Below are positions 22,842-35,183 of a stretch of 64,000 nucleotides of DNA, piece by piece; within the stretch, counting starts at the first letter, position 1, and every line of letters begins with the position of its first letter. The DNA comes from Tetracladium setigerum. Its lineage: Eukaryota; Ascomycota; Leotiomycetes; Helotiales. Under the pieces are notes generated by a model. It was not told the origin of the DNA and ran no database searches. It worked only from the letters and a program-made list of their open reading frames with translations. The translations under genes were made by a program, and so were the position numbers. Location of the stretch: the NCBI GenBank assembly GCA_031472005.1, contig PZJY01000003.1:186001-250000 (forward strand), written 5' to 3'.

Positions 22842-23758
22842 GTTTAAAGAGAAGAAGAAAGAAGGAAAAGGGGACAACGCGAGACCTTCAAGTATTCGCA
22901 GGCGGGACTATCGGGGTGTCAGATTTGGAAATTGATGGATTGATTGATATTCCTGCCGTCTGACATGCAGCTCGCGTCTCGCGAATGGAAGCTCAAGCTT
23001 TCCACAGTGGGGCACAGCACTGACAAGCATGCAGTACAGTACAGTACGTACAGTAATCCCACATCAGCCTGGATTTAGAACTTACCTATATCAAGATTGA
23101 CTGTGTCGGAACTTCTTTTCATTATCCGTATAAATTAGAGAAATAATCAAATCCTCACAATTCGTATCTTTTCCCTCAATCTACAATGTAATTGCTACCG
23201 TATCCATTGAGCGTAACGTACCTTTAAACAACGCCAAAACCGCAAAATTCACGGATTTAATATGGACGTACATATAATATCGCAAATTCACAACGTAACG
23301 CCCGGAGGAGAGATAAATGACCAGTCGTATATCCATGAAAGGTATTGATCAAATTTAGTAAGTTACGAAACTTCGCCTAGCAGCTAGGGTAAGCATGAAG
23401 GCATTCTAACGAGCAACGACAACTCCACGTATGTACCTACCTATTTTAACATGTATGGCGTTTTCGAGACAAAGTAAAATTGGAAATATGTAAGGTTGAT
23501 CCAAAGACAATTAAGTGAAAGGAAAAGTCATAAGAAGACGATTAAATTCACATAAAATTATACCCGATACAAAACCAGAGCTTTTGTTGACATTCGGTTG
23601 GCAGTCCCCGGTCCAAAGCCTTGGCACTCTGCTCAGCCGAACGACGCTAAGATAAGATCCTGAAAATTTCCAATCGCAACCCGCCTGAACTTTTTGATAG
23701 GAACGAACCACCAGGAACCGACAACACTCTTGACCAGACCTCACACAAATCCACAACA
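22842..23758. promoter_or_regulatory. Shared promoter region of TSC10 and SAS10
   Basis: The two genes are transcribed apart from this 917-bp interval, which has no gene. It includes a short direct repeat of CAGTA units near 23033-23052. No specific binding site is claimed. Confidence 0.55.
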
Positions 23759-25684
23759 ATGGCCAAAAAAAGGAAAGCAAGCGGCAAAGCTGCTGCAGTC
23801 GAGGTCGATAATGGAGGCTGGAACGAGAAGGGTGGAAAGATGCGCAATATCACAACTTTTGCTGATGTCGCGGACGAGGAGGATGAATTCCACCTTAATC
23901 GCGATAAAGTGCTACTCGATGAAGGACCAGACGCGAAGAGGAGGAGGAAGTGGGATGAAGAGGGTCATTATGTCCTGGAAATATTTGTTGCAGGAGATTG
24001 AGCTAATTGGTCAACAGATGCTATTCTCGACGCCTCCGACGAAGAAATCCTAGCATACTCCGAGAGCGAAGATGACGAGGAAGAGGAAGCCACACCAGCC
24101 AAATCTAGAGTAATCGATTCGGATGCTGAAGAAGGATCGGAAGAAGAGGAGCCAGCGGAAGGATGGGGAGCGTCAAAGAAAGAGTATTACAACAATGATC
24201 TTATCGAAACGGAAGCTCACGCTTTGGAGGAAGAAGAGGAGGCGAAACGGCTGCAACAGAAGAAGCTGCAGAAGATGTCAGATGCCGATTTTGGCTTTGA
24301 CGAGAACGAATGGCTTGACGCGGGGAATGAAGATGAGGAAGGGGATGTGGTGACAGAGGTCTTGAAAGATGTCGAGATCACAGCGGATATGCAACCCAAA
24401 GAACGATTACGGATATTGCAAACGAGATACCCTGAGTTTGACTTTTTGGCGAATGAGTATCTGGAGCTGCAGCCGCTGTTGGCAGAGCTACAAGAACTGT
24501 TGAAAGCAGAGCCTCCGAGGAAGTCAACTATGCCAGTTTCTACGCTTGTCATCAAATCCAGAGCTTTGGCTGCTTATATGGGGTGTTTGGGAATGTACTT
24601 CACAATACTCACATCACCTGCAAAGGGTGGAGAAGGAGAAGGCAAAGCTATGGATCCAATCGAGTTGAGAGACCATGCTGTGATGGACAGTCTATTACAG
24701 TGCCGCGAGCTGTGGTCGAAAGTCAAGTCACTCAGAGACCCGGCTCCAGTCGACAATACATCATCAGACGAGGAAATGGAAGACTTGGAGGAACCCGTAC
24801 CAAGCAAATCCAAAGCCACCAAGATCTCCAAACCCAAGAGTGCAAAGAAACTCGCCAAACAAGCCGCCCTTGAAGAAGCCGCTGCCCTCCGCCTCCAACG
24901 CATCCGCGCCACCTCCGAAGAACTCCAAACCCTCACCTCCAAGATCCCCACCAAACTCACCAAACGCACCAAAGCTGCCGCGACCAAAGATGACGATTCC
25001 AACCACTCCGATTTCGGTGAAGAGGAATCCATGGATGAGAAGGCTGCCGCTGCCAAAGCAATCAAGAAAAAGAGTCTTCGCTTTTACACTTCCCAGATTG
25101 TGCAGAAATCAAATAGGCGCGCTGATGCGGGCAGAGATGCTGGTGGTGATATGGATTTACCTATTAAAGAGAGGTTTAGAGATCGTCAACAGAGGTTGAA
25201 TGCCGAAGCTGAGGCGAGAGGTAGGAAGATGGATGAGTATGGGCGGGGTGGTGGCAATACAGCTTTGGGCGGAGAGAGTGGCAGTGAAGATGAAGGTCTG
25301 GCTGGGCAGGTGAGGGAGGAGGAGGATGAGTACTACGACATGGTGTCCAAGAGTCAGAAGAAGAAGAAATCAGACAAGGAAGACAAGCTTGCCGCTGAAG
25401 CGAAGGCGATAGCAGATGAGAAGATGGATAGAGTTGTCGAGGGAGGCCTGGATGAGGATGGAAAGAGAGCGATTGGATACGTGATCCAGAAGAACAAGGG
25501 ATTGGCGCCGAAGAGGAAGAAGGAGGTTCGCAATCCAAGAGTCAAGAAGAGGATGAAGTTCGAGGAGAAGAAGAAGAAGTTGAGTAGCATGAAGCAGATC
25601 TACAAGGGTGGTGAGGAGAGAGGTGGTTATGCTGGTGAGAAGACGGGTATCAAGACTGGATTGATCAAGAGTGTTAAGTTGTAG
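23759..25684 (+). CDS. SAS10: U3 snoRNP component Sas10/Utp3
   Basis: Exons 23759-23963 and 24018-25684 (623 residues), joined by a 54-nt intron with a GTCATT donor; the splice rebuilds Asp in DAILDASDEE. Sas10/Utp3 is part of the small-subunit processome that matures 18S rRNA in the nucleolus. Seen: KKRKASGK basic start, acidic stretches (about 65-130), the Sas10/Utp3/C1D domain around residues 185-290 (RYPEFDFLANEYLELQPLL, VIKSRALAAYMGCLGMYFTIL), long charged coiled coil, and the C-terminal Sas10 block RAIGYVIQKNKGLAPKRKKE followed by NPRVKKRMKFEEKKKK and YKGGEERGGYAGEKTGIK. The downstream coding sequence and C-terminal domain are complete. Confidence 0.95.
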
Positions 25685-26259
25685 AAAAATTTAAGCGGCA
25701 GGTTATCTTTTGGCATCACAGTTGAGCTGCGAGTTCATGAGCACGATTCAGACATCGGGCATGTTATATTGTTTCCATTAGAAATCTCGTGGTTCATTAG
25801 CAGATGCCAGTGCACATGCAAAAATACTTCAAGATTAGTGATCACCACTTTGACAACACTCTCCTCTTGTAACTCTTTTCAGCCGGGAGAAGTGGTACCG
25901 TATGAGAGCGTATGGAAATCTCGGTTATGTGAGTCGGGTTCTAGATGGATTTGTTTCTTGGTTCGGAGCTGGATCTAGGTCTTTCTCTCTCTCTGTGTGT
26001 GTGTGTCTCGGAACTTCTTTCCATCCTCATCAATAGTAAAATTATTAATATTGGGGAACTCTCTAAGTTTATTTCTACCAAAACTCAAGCATGAAGTTTC
26101 AGTATAGCCTTCAATGCAATAATAGATACACTAAAAATCATGATACAATGCAAGAAAGTGGAAAAGCAAGCCACAAAGAGCTGAAGCAAAGCCATTGAAT
26201 CACGCAAGAATCAATCCCAAAACGATTATTGTGATTTCGTTCCTCCTGGCAAAGAGTGC
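25685..26259. other. Intergenic between convergent genes, with a CT/GT microsatellite
   Basis: Shared 3' region of SAS10 and the propeller gene. A dinucleotide tract (CT repeats running into GT repeats) lies at about 25984-26006. Confidence 0.6.
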
Positions 26260-27617
26260 CTAAATCTTTTTCGGCTTGCAAACCACGACGTTTGGATCAA
26301 TGATGCCGGACAAATATATGTACCCGGTCTTAGGATCGTGAATGGCCGTCGTACTCCCCGAAAGCACACTCCCATCATCCTCCAAAACCTTTTCCACGAT
26401 ATAATCCCCATCAAAGGCCTTCGCACTCTGCCTCTTCGGCTCCCCCTCACCCTCTCCTCATCACGACTCACTTTAAACACAGTCGTGGGCGTTCGGATAG
26501 AATGATCTAGGAAGTTCGCCATGATGGTGTATAATCTCGGGAAAGTAGCAGCGTAGATATCGCCTTCTGAGTCGATGGATAGGTTGTCAATGGGGTAGCC
26601 GAGTTCAATGGTGTATTCGCGCTTGAGGTAGCGTTCTTGTGTGAGAGAGTAGACGTCGATGTTGCCGGGTACTAGAGTGGCGACGTAGATGAGACCGTCG
26701 CGAGAACGGGTGATGCCGTTGGGGAGTTTGAGACCTGAGAGAGCTTTGTGGCAGCGGTTACGGTCACAGTAGACTACGCTCCCGCCTCCCAAGAGAGGTT
26801 CGAATCTTCGACGCTAGGTAGGATAGTCAGACTCTGGATTGATAATAATGAGGACTGGATGAAATACGTACAAAGCCAAATTTAACGCTGTTATCATTGG
26901 TGAACACAAATGAATGATCAGATAGCCACTGCACAGCATTCGGAGTTACAATCAATGGATGAGCATGTGTCCGGACGTGACGAATAAAAGAGCTACCAGC
27001 TTCGGTGAGGAAATGTTCAATGGTGGAATTCGCCCCGACTTTGGAAGCATCCAGTGCGGCACCAGTCTCAGGATCAAAGGGAGGACGATTGTTGACGAGA
27101 AGAATACGGAGCATCTTCGACTTGCTGTTGGCTAAGAAACTGATTCCTTGAAGGTTGAATGCTCCGTCGCGGTTATTTCCTGCGAAGTTTTGGATCGTGA
27201 GCCATGTGAGACGTGAAGCGGCGGGACCTTGGCCTCGAGTGTCGAACATGGCGATTCTGTCTCCTTTGCCTGCTTTGGTGGCATTGAGAAGATTTACACT
27301 GCCAGTCAATTATTAGTATCAAAAGATCCAAACTATAGCTATGAGAAGACTCACCTGGGAATCCAATTCCGGCGTGATTCCATCGTCGAGCAAGCCATGT
27401 ACAGGAATCCGGTCTCTTCGTGTAAATACATGTCTTCACAGGCCTCGAGGCCAGGGACATCGAGCTTCTCACAGTCAAAGTGAGGATAGTCTTTGATGGA
27501 TTGGACTTTACGTCCGTTTCCGAGGACATTGAAGTAGAGTTCCTTTCCAAAAATCTGATAGAGGATTGCAATGGTGATAATGGCAAAAAAGGCGACCTGG
27601 CCCCCTTGAATGGCCAT
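26260..27617 (-). CDS. Paraoxonase/SMP-30-like beta-propeller protein, membrane-anchored (frame broken near the C-terminus)
   Basis: Exons 27617-27355, 27298-26872, 26813-26260, introns 56 and 58 nt; about 414 residues. Residues 5-23 form an N-terminal signal anchor (FFAIITIAILYQIFG). The rest resembles the paraoxonase/arylesterase and gluconolactonase six-bladed propeller group: CEDMYLHEETGFLYMACST, HPLIVTPNAVQWLSDHSFVFTND, LKLPNGITRSRDGLIYVAT, YPIDNLSIDSEGDIYAATFP. Asn and Asp in these strands are the kind that bind the central calcium. As written, the frame leaves the family after EERVRG. One C restored to the CCCCC at 26442-26446 (a G on the coding strand) gives KAFDGDYIVEKVLEDDGSVL and the closing blade HDPKTGYIYLSGII, ending CKPKKI at 26260. 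Substrate unknown. Confidence 0.85.
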
Positions 27618-28463
27618 ATTGAAGATGGAGTGAGCTAAAGAGGGTTAGCTGCCAGCAATCGACCACCTTGCTAGTTTTCCGCAGGTTTTGCCAACTTTGA
27701 AGAAATTCCCAAATCGATCGATCGATTCTAGGGAGTGAAATGAGATTGCAAATCGATGAAATGTGATGAGCAGCAGAAAGTTGTCGATGAGCTGGTTAGA
27801 TTTTTCGTCGTCTGTTACATTGCTTTTTGAGAGGAGTTCTCTAAGGATAGACTAGCCTGGATTTGGCCATAGCAACAGGAGAAGAAGCATATCGGATTCT
27901 TTACAAACTCGCAATATATATTGGATCATGAATAACAATCCAGCCTCGGCTCGGGACTCCTCCATTATTAGCCATGTCATGTGTACAGTACCTGCAGAAC
28001 AGAGGTACCCTACCGTACCTACCATTCTTCCCTCTGAATGGGATGAATGATGGATGCTGACTGAGCCGTGTAACGCCGAGCACGTTCCATCTTGGCCGTC
28101 TTGGCATATATTGGCTCGCTCTTATTTACCCCGGACTTCCTCACCACTGGCTCACGAAGCTGCTCCAACTTGCGAATGTCGGACTTCACCCCGCCAGCAT
28201 CATGACGGCTACTACTACCCTATTTACACACACACACATATATATATATAGTTCAATGCAAGCTGCTACTCACTTCGATCTCTTCTCCTACCTACTCTTC
28301 TCTCTTATGTGCTTTTGCCTCTGATTGCGACTCGACTGACACCCACCTGCACTTTCAGTTAACTGCATCATAGATTCTCCCTTCTCGCTTCAGTTGGTCC
28401 GGACAACCACCGATCCGTTCGTCTCTATCAACAACACTGCATGCAGTGTTCCTTTTGTGCGAG
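27618..28463. other. Divergent intergenic region with a CA/TA microsatellite
   Basis: Promoters of the propeller gene (left) and the hydroxyacid dehydrogenase (right). It contains an AC tract running into an AT tract at about 28226-28250. No gene seen. Confidence 0.6.
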
Positions 28464-29888
28464 ATGGTAGATACTAAGTCTTCCGGAGGAGCAAGCAGTA
28501 TTTACCTCTCCAAGTCCCTCCTTTTTCTCTGCTCCATACTAACCTCCACATTTAGACGCCGATTCCACCACCTCCTCCACCTCCAAACCACCACTCTCAA
28601 CCCTCATAAACACCCACGACTTCGAAATCGCCGCCTGCCAAACCCTTACCCCAAAAACATGGGCCTTCTACTCCTCCGCCGCCACTGACCTACACACAAA
28701 GAACCGTAATGCATCCGCATACGCAGACATTGGTCTCCGCCCACGCGTCCTAATCAACGTCAAAGACATCGACATCTCCACCGACATGCTAGGTCAGCCG
28801 CTCTCACTCCCACTCTTCTGCGCACCAGCAGCTATGGCAGCAATGGTCCACCCGAAGGAGAAAAAGAGCTCGCTCGCGGTTGTAAAAAAGCCGGGATCGC
28901 GCAATGCGTAAGCACAAGTGCCAGTTTCTCCATCACCGAGATTGTCAATTCCGCCAATCCACCTCATAAATCCGAGGAAGAACTACCCCTCTTCTTCCAA
29001 CTCTACGTCGACAAAGTCCGCACGAAATCCGAAGCTCTCCTCGCTCTCGTCCAAAGCCTCGGCATCAAGGCCATCTTCCTAACAGTTGACGCTCCCGTCG
29101 CCGGCAAGCGCGAAGCCGACGAGCGCGTTAGAGCCGATGAAAATGCAAGCGTAGTCCCCATGAGCGGAGCCGTCGCAAAGAATGATTCCAAAGGGGGCAG
29201 TCTAGGTCGCATAATGGCGGGATATATTGATTCCACCGTTTCATGGTCCGATATTCCCTGGTTGCGTGCACACACTTCCTTACCAATTGTGCTCAAGGGC
29301 ATTCAAACATCCATGGATGCGAAAAAAGCCGCTGCGTTGGGGATTAATGGCATTGTACTTAGTAACCATGGTGGAAGGAGCCTTGATACGAGTCCCTCGC
29401 CGATTTTGCTGTTGTTGGAACTGCAGAAGAATTGTCCGGAGGTGTTTGATAAATTGGAGGTTTTCGTAGATGGTGGTGTAAGTAGAGGGACCGATATCTT
29501 CAAAGCGTTATGTTTGGGCGCGAAGAGTGTAGGTTTGGGAAGGGGCATGTTATATGCTCTAAATTACGGGGCAGAGGGTGTGGAGAAATACGTTGATAGT
29601 AAGTCCTTTTCTCCTTTTCTTTTCCGGGATGACACCCGTATAGACAGACCAGCTTGAAGTCTCATTCATCTCATTTATTTCCCTTTCAAAGACATCAAAC
29701 TGACTAACTTCCACCGAAAAATAGTACTCCGCGACGAACTGGAAACCACAATGCGAATGATGGGCGTGACGGATCTCAGCCAGCTTCACCCGGGACTACT
29801 GAACACGAGAGCCGTGGATCATTTGATCCCTGATGCTGAGGAGGAACATCCTTATGCTAAATGGCGACGACCGAGGGCGAAGATTTGA
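28464..29888 (+). CDS. FMN-dependent L-2-hydroxyacid dehydrogenase (lactate dehydrogenase/glycolate oxidase family, no cytochrome b5 domain)
   Basis: Exons 28464-28497, 28556-29598, 29725-29888, with introns of 58 and 126 nt; about 413 residues. The TIM-barrel signatures are present: LSTLINTHDFEIAACQTL, PLFCAPAAMAAMVHP, IAQCVSTSASFSI, FFQLYVDK, KAIFLTVDAPVAGKREADER, the Lys in LPIVLKGIQT, the catalytic His in GIVLSNHGGRSLD, VFVDGGVSRGTDIFKALCLG for FMN phosphate, and TDLSQLHPGLL. It would oxidise an L-2-hydroxyacid such as lactate. With no heme domain the electron acceptor is either oxygen or unknown. The frame is broken at 28854: the expected HPEGEKELARGCKKAG needs one more G at CCCG; as written it runs to a stop at 28908. 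No organelle signal is clear. Confidence 0.88.
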
Positions 29889-30365
29889 GTCTTTGTTGAC
29901 AAAAATACGATTGATTGTTTTTTTGGGGGGGGGGGATGGTTCTGGCTATCTTGGGAGACTTGGGGGCCAGAATAAAGCTATGGATTTGGAAACCTGCGAT
30001 TGGAGAGCTAGAAGTTGAATGATTCGAGGCTGAGAGACTTAGATTTGGAGATCTGGGAAGATCAAGAGGTTTGGGGAGTTGAAGAACGTAGAAAGCCATA
30101 TACCCATTCGGTACTGCTTGCATCTTATAGACAGAAGTTACAGAAATATTACTTAATGATCTTCTAGGTAGTCCTCTTGGCCTTCTTGTTGGAAAGACTC
30201 AGGTTTGAAATTGTGCTTTACGCCACTAACGGCCTGATAATAATCTCCACCTCAATCATGCTATAGGCAACGAACGAATGCGAAAAGCTGAGAGCAAAGC
30301 AGCTTTTTCCCGCTCCCCAAACCAACCAACCAACCAACTAACCAGCATATCTAAGGTAATCTTAC
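29889..30365. other. Intergenic between convergent genes, with an 11-base G run
   Basis: Contains T7 followed by G11 (29918-29935). Nothing else recognised. Confidence 0.6.
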
Positions 30366-31873
30366 CTACTGACAAGTCCCAAACTCGCACTGACACCCAT
30401 GCACAGCACCACAATGCGCCCCATCATTCCCACACCACCCATACCTCGAACAACACGCTCCAAAGCCACTTCCAGCACAAGTAACATTTCTAATGGGACC
30501 ACAAGTCCCATCAATACTTATAGTCATCATGAATTTATTATTCGGAGAAGGTGGTACGATGATAATAGCACATGTACCAAAAGCCTTTTGACAGCCCGTG
30601 CCACAGTATGGTTCGGAATTGCCACAGAATCCTGCTGCTGAGCAACAGTTGCCGAAGGAGGAGGATTTGCATGTTTGTTTGCCTCCTCAGGTGCCGTCTC
30701 TGCTGGTATAGAGGGCTGCGTGTCCTGAGGATGTGGTTGATGTGGATGTGGTTGTGGATGTGGATGGTGCCGTTCCCGCTGTGGGAGGGTTTGGAGTCTC
30801 GCTGGTATCCATTGTGTTAGCACTGCACATTACAGAGTTCAGAATAGTATGGTCAAGTCTTGACATTCCGGTGCCAGAGTTGAAGTCAATACTCCAGATT
30901 GCGGTGCCTCCAAGACAATGTTGATCCGCCCATCGGGCTTTCAAGACAATGGTCTTTTCGTCGTCATATCCCATCCATTGGTCGTCGTACGTTATTTGTT
31001 TGATCATATCTTGTGGAAGTAACTTTGGTACGAGATTTCTCTGCTTGATTACTTCCTTGATTTCTGTCAATGAAAGGGCTCCTGGGCTGACGGTGCATCT
31101 TCCTGGACTGCTCAGTCCCCCGTAGAGACATCCAATCTCTGAGCAATTTTTGCTCTTGAGCGTATAGCCTCGACCATAATATGCAAGTCCCAAATTGATC
31201 TTTGGAGGTGATAGCCCAGAGAACCAAATAGGGATGGTAACCTTCTTGACATCCGCAATTGAAGTTTGCGGTCGTATTATTGCACCGATTCTCTTCTCTT
31301 CCCATGGACCATGCATGTCATAGGTCATAAAATTGATGAAGGTGAGATACGGTTCCAGAGCAACGGGGTGAAATCTCTTCAAGTAGTAGAAGTCATTGGG
31401 TCTGCTTTTGTTAGCAGAAATTTCAATGGAAGCATGAGTACCTACAATGCAATGCTGATGCCGTATTTAGATCCGAATTCTTCTCTCATCTCGCGGACCA
31501 AGAACACAAGATTTTGGGTATCCGCAGCCTTGCCTCCTCGATCAGACACAGCGGGAAATTCCCAATCAATTTCCATACCCTGGAACCCCCATTTGTCCAT
31601 GAATTCAACAAGAGATGAAATAAATGCCTTGCGGTTGGCTTTTGTGGATACCATGTCAGACCAGGCTGTGAACGTTGGGCCAGGGTCGCTGAAAGTAAAC
31701 CCTCCAACGGCGATCCACGTTTCCATCTTTGTACTCTTCAACGCAGTAAACTGTGGGTAAAGGGAGAGAAAAATAAGGAAGTTGAGAGAAGGAAACATTT
31801 GAGCAGGAGATCTTGGGAGTCGATACTTGGATGTTATTGACTTCCTGACCAAACCAGAAAGAAGGTCGCACAA
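30366..31873 (-). pseudogene. GH18 chitinase with two C-terminal CBM18 domains, disrupted
   Basis: The coding remnant runs 31873-31446 and 31401-30366, with a 44-nt intron (rebuilt SIALPNDFYYLKRF). GH18 landmarks are ETWIAVGGFTFSDPGPTF, the active-site block GFQGMEIDWEFP (catalytic Glu kept; the DxxDxDxE pattern has Gln and Glu for its first two Asp), INFMTYDMHGPWE, LGLAYYGRGYTL and GGTAIWSIDFN. A Thr/Ser linker leads to CBM18 one, where the in-frame codon expected to be the first Cys (after SRDGT) is TGA at 30687-30689. After it the same frame stays open through a full CBM18 (CKSSSFGNCCSAAGFCG) and a second (CAGSGFGACCSRYGWCG), ending TAG at 30366. The first barrel strands and a clear signal peptide cannot be found upstream of LYPQFTALK; a short signal-like frame at about 31931 does not connect. 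Likely a decayed secreted chitinase. Confidence 0.82.
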
Positions 31874-32084
31874 TCGGCAAGAACTAAAAGTGATTTGAAA
31901 ACAACAAATCCAATGATCAGAAAAAAAGCCATCTCTTGACTAACAAGTGAAAGCAAAAAAGAGCGGTAGTTCCGGCGGATACAACCCAGGTCGCTAGCTA
32001 TATGGTGAATGCAAGTTCAGTACAACCAGGGTGTCCAGTCAGTCTATGACTTCCATCCTCCTCACGCCCCTCCCACTCATCATT

Positions 32085-33135
32085 TTAATTCCAAGCCGCT
32101 GTTCCCTTAACAAAATCCTTCCAGCTCGTGGGCTCCTCTTCCAAAATTGCTAAACTCTCGTTCAAACTCTCACCTAAAAAGTATCCTGGGCTCTCAATGA
32201 ATAAATGACTTTCCAACAAAGCCGGCGCCAACATCGGCGGCAGGAAAGACGTCCATAGCTCGGCAGTGGGCTGCGTAAAACTCGCCTTCTTTCCCGTAAT
32301 CTCTCCAAAGTCTGACATCATTTGCTCAGGAGTGTAGTAGTCTGTTGCACCCAGAACGCGTTTGGAGAGGAGTGTGTCACGGTTCTTGATAATCGCCTTG
32401 ACAAATTTGCCTAGATACAGTCCAATTAGTACAGTGATCTTATCCTGAGAAGAGAGGTAATTTATCACGAACCAGTGTCCGCAGCCGCGTTCAAAAGCGG
32501 AAACTTGGTATCTTTGCTCACGGGGAAAGCGAGAGCATATGCCCCATCCTCATTCTTATTTATCGATTGAAGAAAGTTACTCATGTAATATCCAGGAACA
32601 AACATCGTTGAAGGAACGCCAGTGCCACGGATGTATTTCTCAATCTCGGCTTTGCCATCGAAATGCGGGACGTTTTTGAACGCGCCGTTTGTGGCTTCTG
32701 ACACGCTGAATAGACTAGAAAAGATGAGATGGGAGATGCCTGCGGTTTTGGCGGCGTCGGCTACGGTCTTGCCTTGCGTGATTTCTGTTTCGACTGACAT
32801 TGATTCCCAGAAATTGGTGACGAGAAAGACGGTGTGGGAGCCCTGGATCGCGGAGGCGATGGAGGATGGGGAATTGAAATCGCCCTGTAACACAATCTTT
32901 CAGCATGTTTTACAGCTTGCCAAATGTTTGAATCGATGTGAAGTAAATATTGACTCACCTGAACGACCTCAACACCAAGCTTGACTAAATCCTCTGCTGC
33001 TGGTTTGGAGGTGTCTCTCGTAACACCGTGAATCTTGAACTCTTTCAACAAGGACGCATCGGAGAGAAGACTCTTGATGACGGAACCTCCCTGGGTACCC
33101 GTGGCACCAAAAACAGTGATGATTTTTTGAGACAT
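32085..33135 (-). CDS. NmrA-like NAD(P)-binding protein (atypical SDR)
   Basis: Three exons, 33135-32959, 32884-32473, 32410-32085 (introns 74 and 62 nt), 304 residues. The N-terminus ITVFGATGTQGGSVIKSLL is the GxxGxxG dinucleotide motif of the NmrA/HSCARG group, followed by HGVTRDTSKPAA, GDFNSPSSIASAIQGSHTVFLVTNFWE, and HLIFSSLFSVSEATNG. The C-terminal half carries GYYMSNFLQ and YYTPEQMMSDFGEITGK. Members bind NADP and act as redox sensors or transcription co-regulators; a few are enzymes. The Tyr of the classical SDR YxxxK is not evident, favouring the sensor type. Frame is intact. Its neighbours are not obviously functionally linked. Confidence 0.9.
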
Positions 33136-33816
33136 TGTGCCTGTTTTTCCTTTTTTTCAAGAAATTCGTAAGTTTTCGGTGAGTAGTAGAATTGCTGTGG
33201 GAAAGAAGTAGCCTGTGTCAGAATGATTTTTGAAAGTACGAGGAAGGCTGTTCCTTAAATGTCAAGTTGGGCAACGTCGTCGTCTGACTCGTCTCAACCT
33301 GGACCTATTTCCTTTGGCACAAGCTTGTAAATCGAATCCAGCGCATTCTAGAATGTGGATCTGGTAGTCCAAGTTAATGCACTGCCTCCATGCGTTTTGA
33401 TACAATTGGTGGTCTTCGGCCGAAATTTAAGAAAGCTTGGCCCGAAATCCTGTAGATTGCATTTGCTTCGACTTTAGGCACAACCGATGAGATCTAATGG
33501 GTTTGTAATGCAATCGCTGTCCTGTCCAAGAGTCTTAATGCCGGATCCAAGGGTACGTGTGCATGATTGAAGAGTCCTTTGCGGACTATGGATTCGAGAG
33601 AGTTCATCAAAAATCTTATTATGTTTTAAGCGAGAACCTATTCAAATTAATTATTGAGATGATGAATGAGCCACGTAATAAGATCCATGGCAGGCAAATG
33701 GCCGTTTATATAAATTCAAACATCATCTCATCCAGAAAATCTTCATTCTTCTTCACCAAACATCCAACTCGCTCCCATTCCTACCATCATCCAATCAAGA
33801 CTTCAGAATCAATACA
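33136..33816. other. Intergenic, divergent promoters
   Basis: Promoters of the NmrA-like gene (left) and the small secreted protein gene (right); see the TATA-like box at 33707. Confidence 0.6.
33707..33714 (+). promoter_or_regulatory. TATA-like box of the small secreted protein gene
   Basis: TATATAAA lies 103 bp before the ATG at 33817 with a pyrimidine/CA-rich leader in between, an arrangement common for strongly regulated fungal secreted-protein genes. Confidence 0.5.
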
Positions 33817-34576
33817 ATGAAGACCTTAATCACCTCCATTTTCCTTCCGCTATGTCTTACAGGCTTTGCACAAGCTATCAACATGACCTTCTACAATCCC
33901 CAATGCGGTGTTGACTATGCCTTCGGTCCATTCTACGAGGAGTAAACACCATCTTTAAAGTGTCCATTCTGAAACCCACGCTAATTTATGGCCACTGGAA
34001 GACTACTTCGAGTCAATGAAGATCCTGTCTCCACCACAACGATGACAGATTTCTATGTTGCCAATGGAACATTGCAGGTTCTCAACAACAGCGCCCAAGG
34101 AGCTGCCCAAATCCTCCAATTACGCCAGGCTATACTGCCTGTGGATGGTTCCGTTCAATGGAACGTAAGTCCTACATCTCTTCATGGCCAAACTAGGAAA
34201 TACTCACGCAATTTGACTGACAATATCCGGTTGGCGATACACAGCATTACCCCAACATCACATTCGTGTCCGCTGACACAGCCTTGGCCAAAACCTATCA
34301 ACTTTCCGGCATTTTGCACATCCTCACCAACGGAACTTGCACCACATCCTAGTAAGTGGCATTTTCTCTATACGATCCAAAATCCAAGAAATTTTCTTGT
34401 AATTAGATGTTAAAAGGTCGCTAAATATTAAAACTTGCAGTTTCTCGACCCGATTCACTGTCGCGAAGAATATTACTACAGGACTTCCGCTTTTGACCCC
34501 TCATTCTGGAAGTCTTATTCGATATCATGGCTTTATTGCTGATATTAGCGATGATCCGTGCTTTGCGGAATATTAG
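33817..34576 (+). CDS. Small secreted protein, no known domain
   Basis: Four exons: 33817-33941, 34002-34164, 34245-34351, 34441-34576 (introns 60, 80 and 89 nt); 176 residues. All junctions are GT-AG and in phase. Residues 1-20 form a typical signal peptide (MKTLITSIFLPLCLTGFAQA). The mature protein has few Cys (in NPQCGVD, NGTCTT and DPCFAEY), several N-glycosylation sequons (NGT, NNS, NIT), and hydrophobic beta-like segments (YHGFIADIS). I recognise no family. It could be a cell-wall or secreted virulence-associated protein, but nothing in the sequence shows that beyond size and secretion. Confidence 0.8.
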
Positions 34577-35183
34577 GTATCTAGATTTTAGATTGGTAGA
34601 TAGATAGGTATGCTTTGGTGAGTGATCGATTTGTGTGTTCCACGCAATTGGTCTCTTACCCTCAATGCTCTTGTTCTGTCACGGGGAGATTGGATCATGT
34701 AAGATAGAAGATTGGAAACTGAAGCACATAGGTTGATTTCGAGAATTAAATTAGTCAATCTATTTTCATTTGCTGTGTAGAGAAAGGATGAGTACAAGCT
34801 CATGCCCAAACCACTCCGTTCTCAGCTGGCCTTCAAAATCTGTGATAATCGATAATCTACAGCACAATATGTATAATCAGTTGATCTTCTTAAGCCCAAA
34901 TATCAGTAAACAACTGAGCGACCAGTCGCTTTTTAGAAAATTAGGTATCACGCCCAATTTGAGTTACCCACTTTTGGGCGTCGCTCTCTCAAGTTTTTGG
35001 AAGCAAAACAAGTCTACTCATTTTAATATATACAGCTGCTTTCAACATGAGTAAGAGAAGTAGCTGGATAGATTATAGCATCAACATCAGACGTCCCAAT
35101 ACTATAATTGTCCAATCATCAGTACATTTTCGGCACAATCCCACGCAGTCAAGTTTCGATTGAGATGGGCTACTTTGTATATC
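34577..35183. other. Intergenic between convergent genes
   Basis: AT-rich 3' regions; no gene seen. Confidence 0.6.

Noticed and set aside
26785..26820. GGTTCGAATC followed by a short pairing-like stretch, resembling a tRNA T-arm
   Set aside because: It lies in the coding start of exon 3 of the propeller gene (RRRFEPLL), and no acceptor stem, D-arm or anticodon arm can be drawn on either strand.
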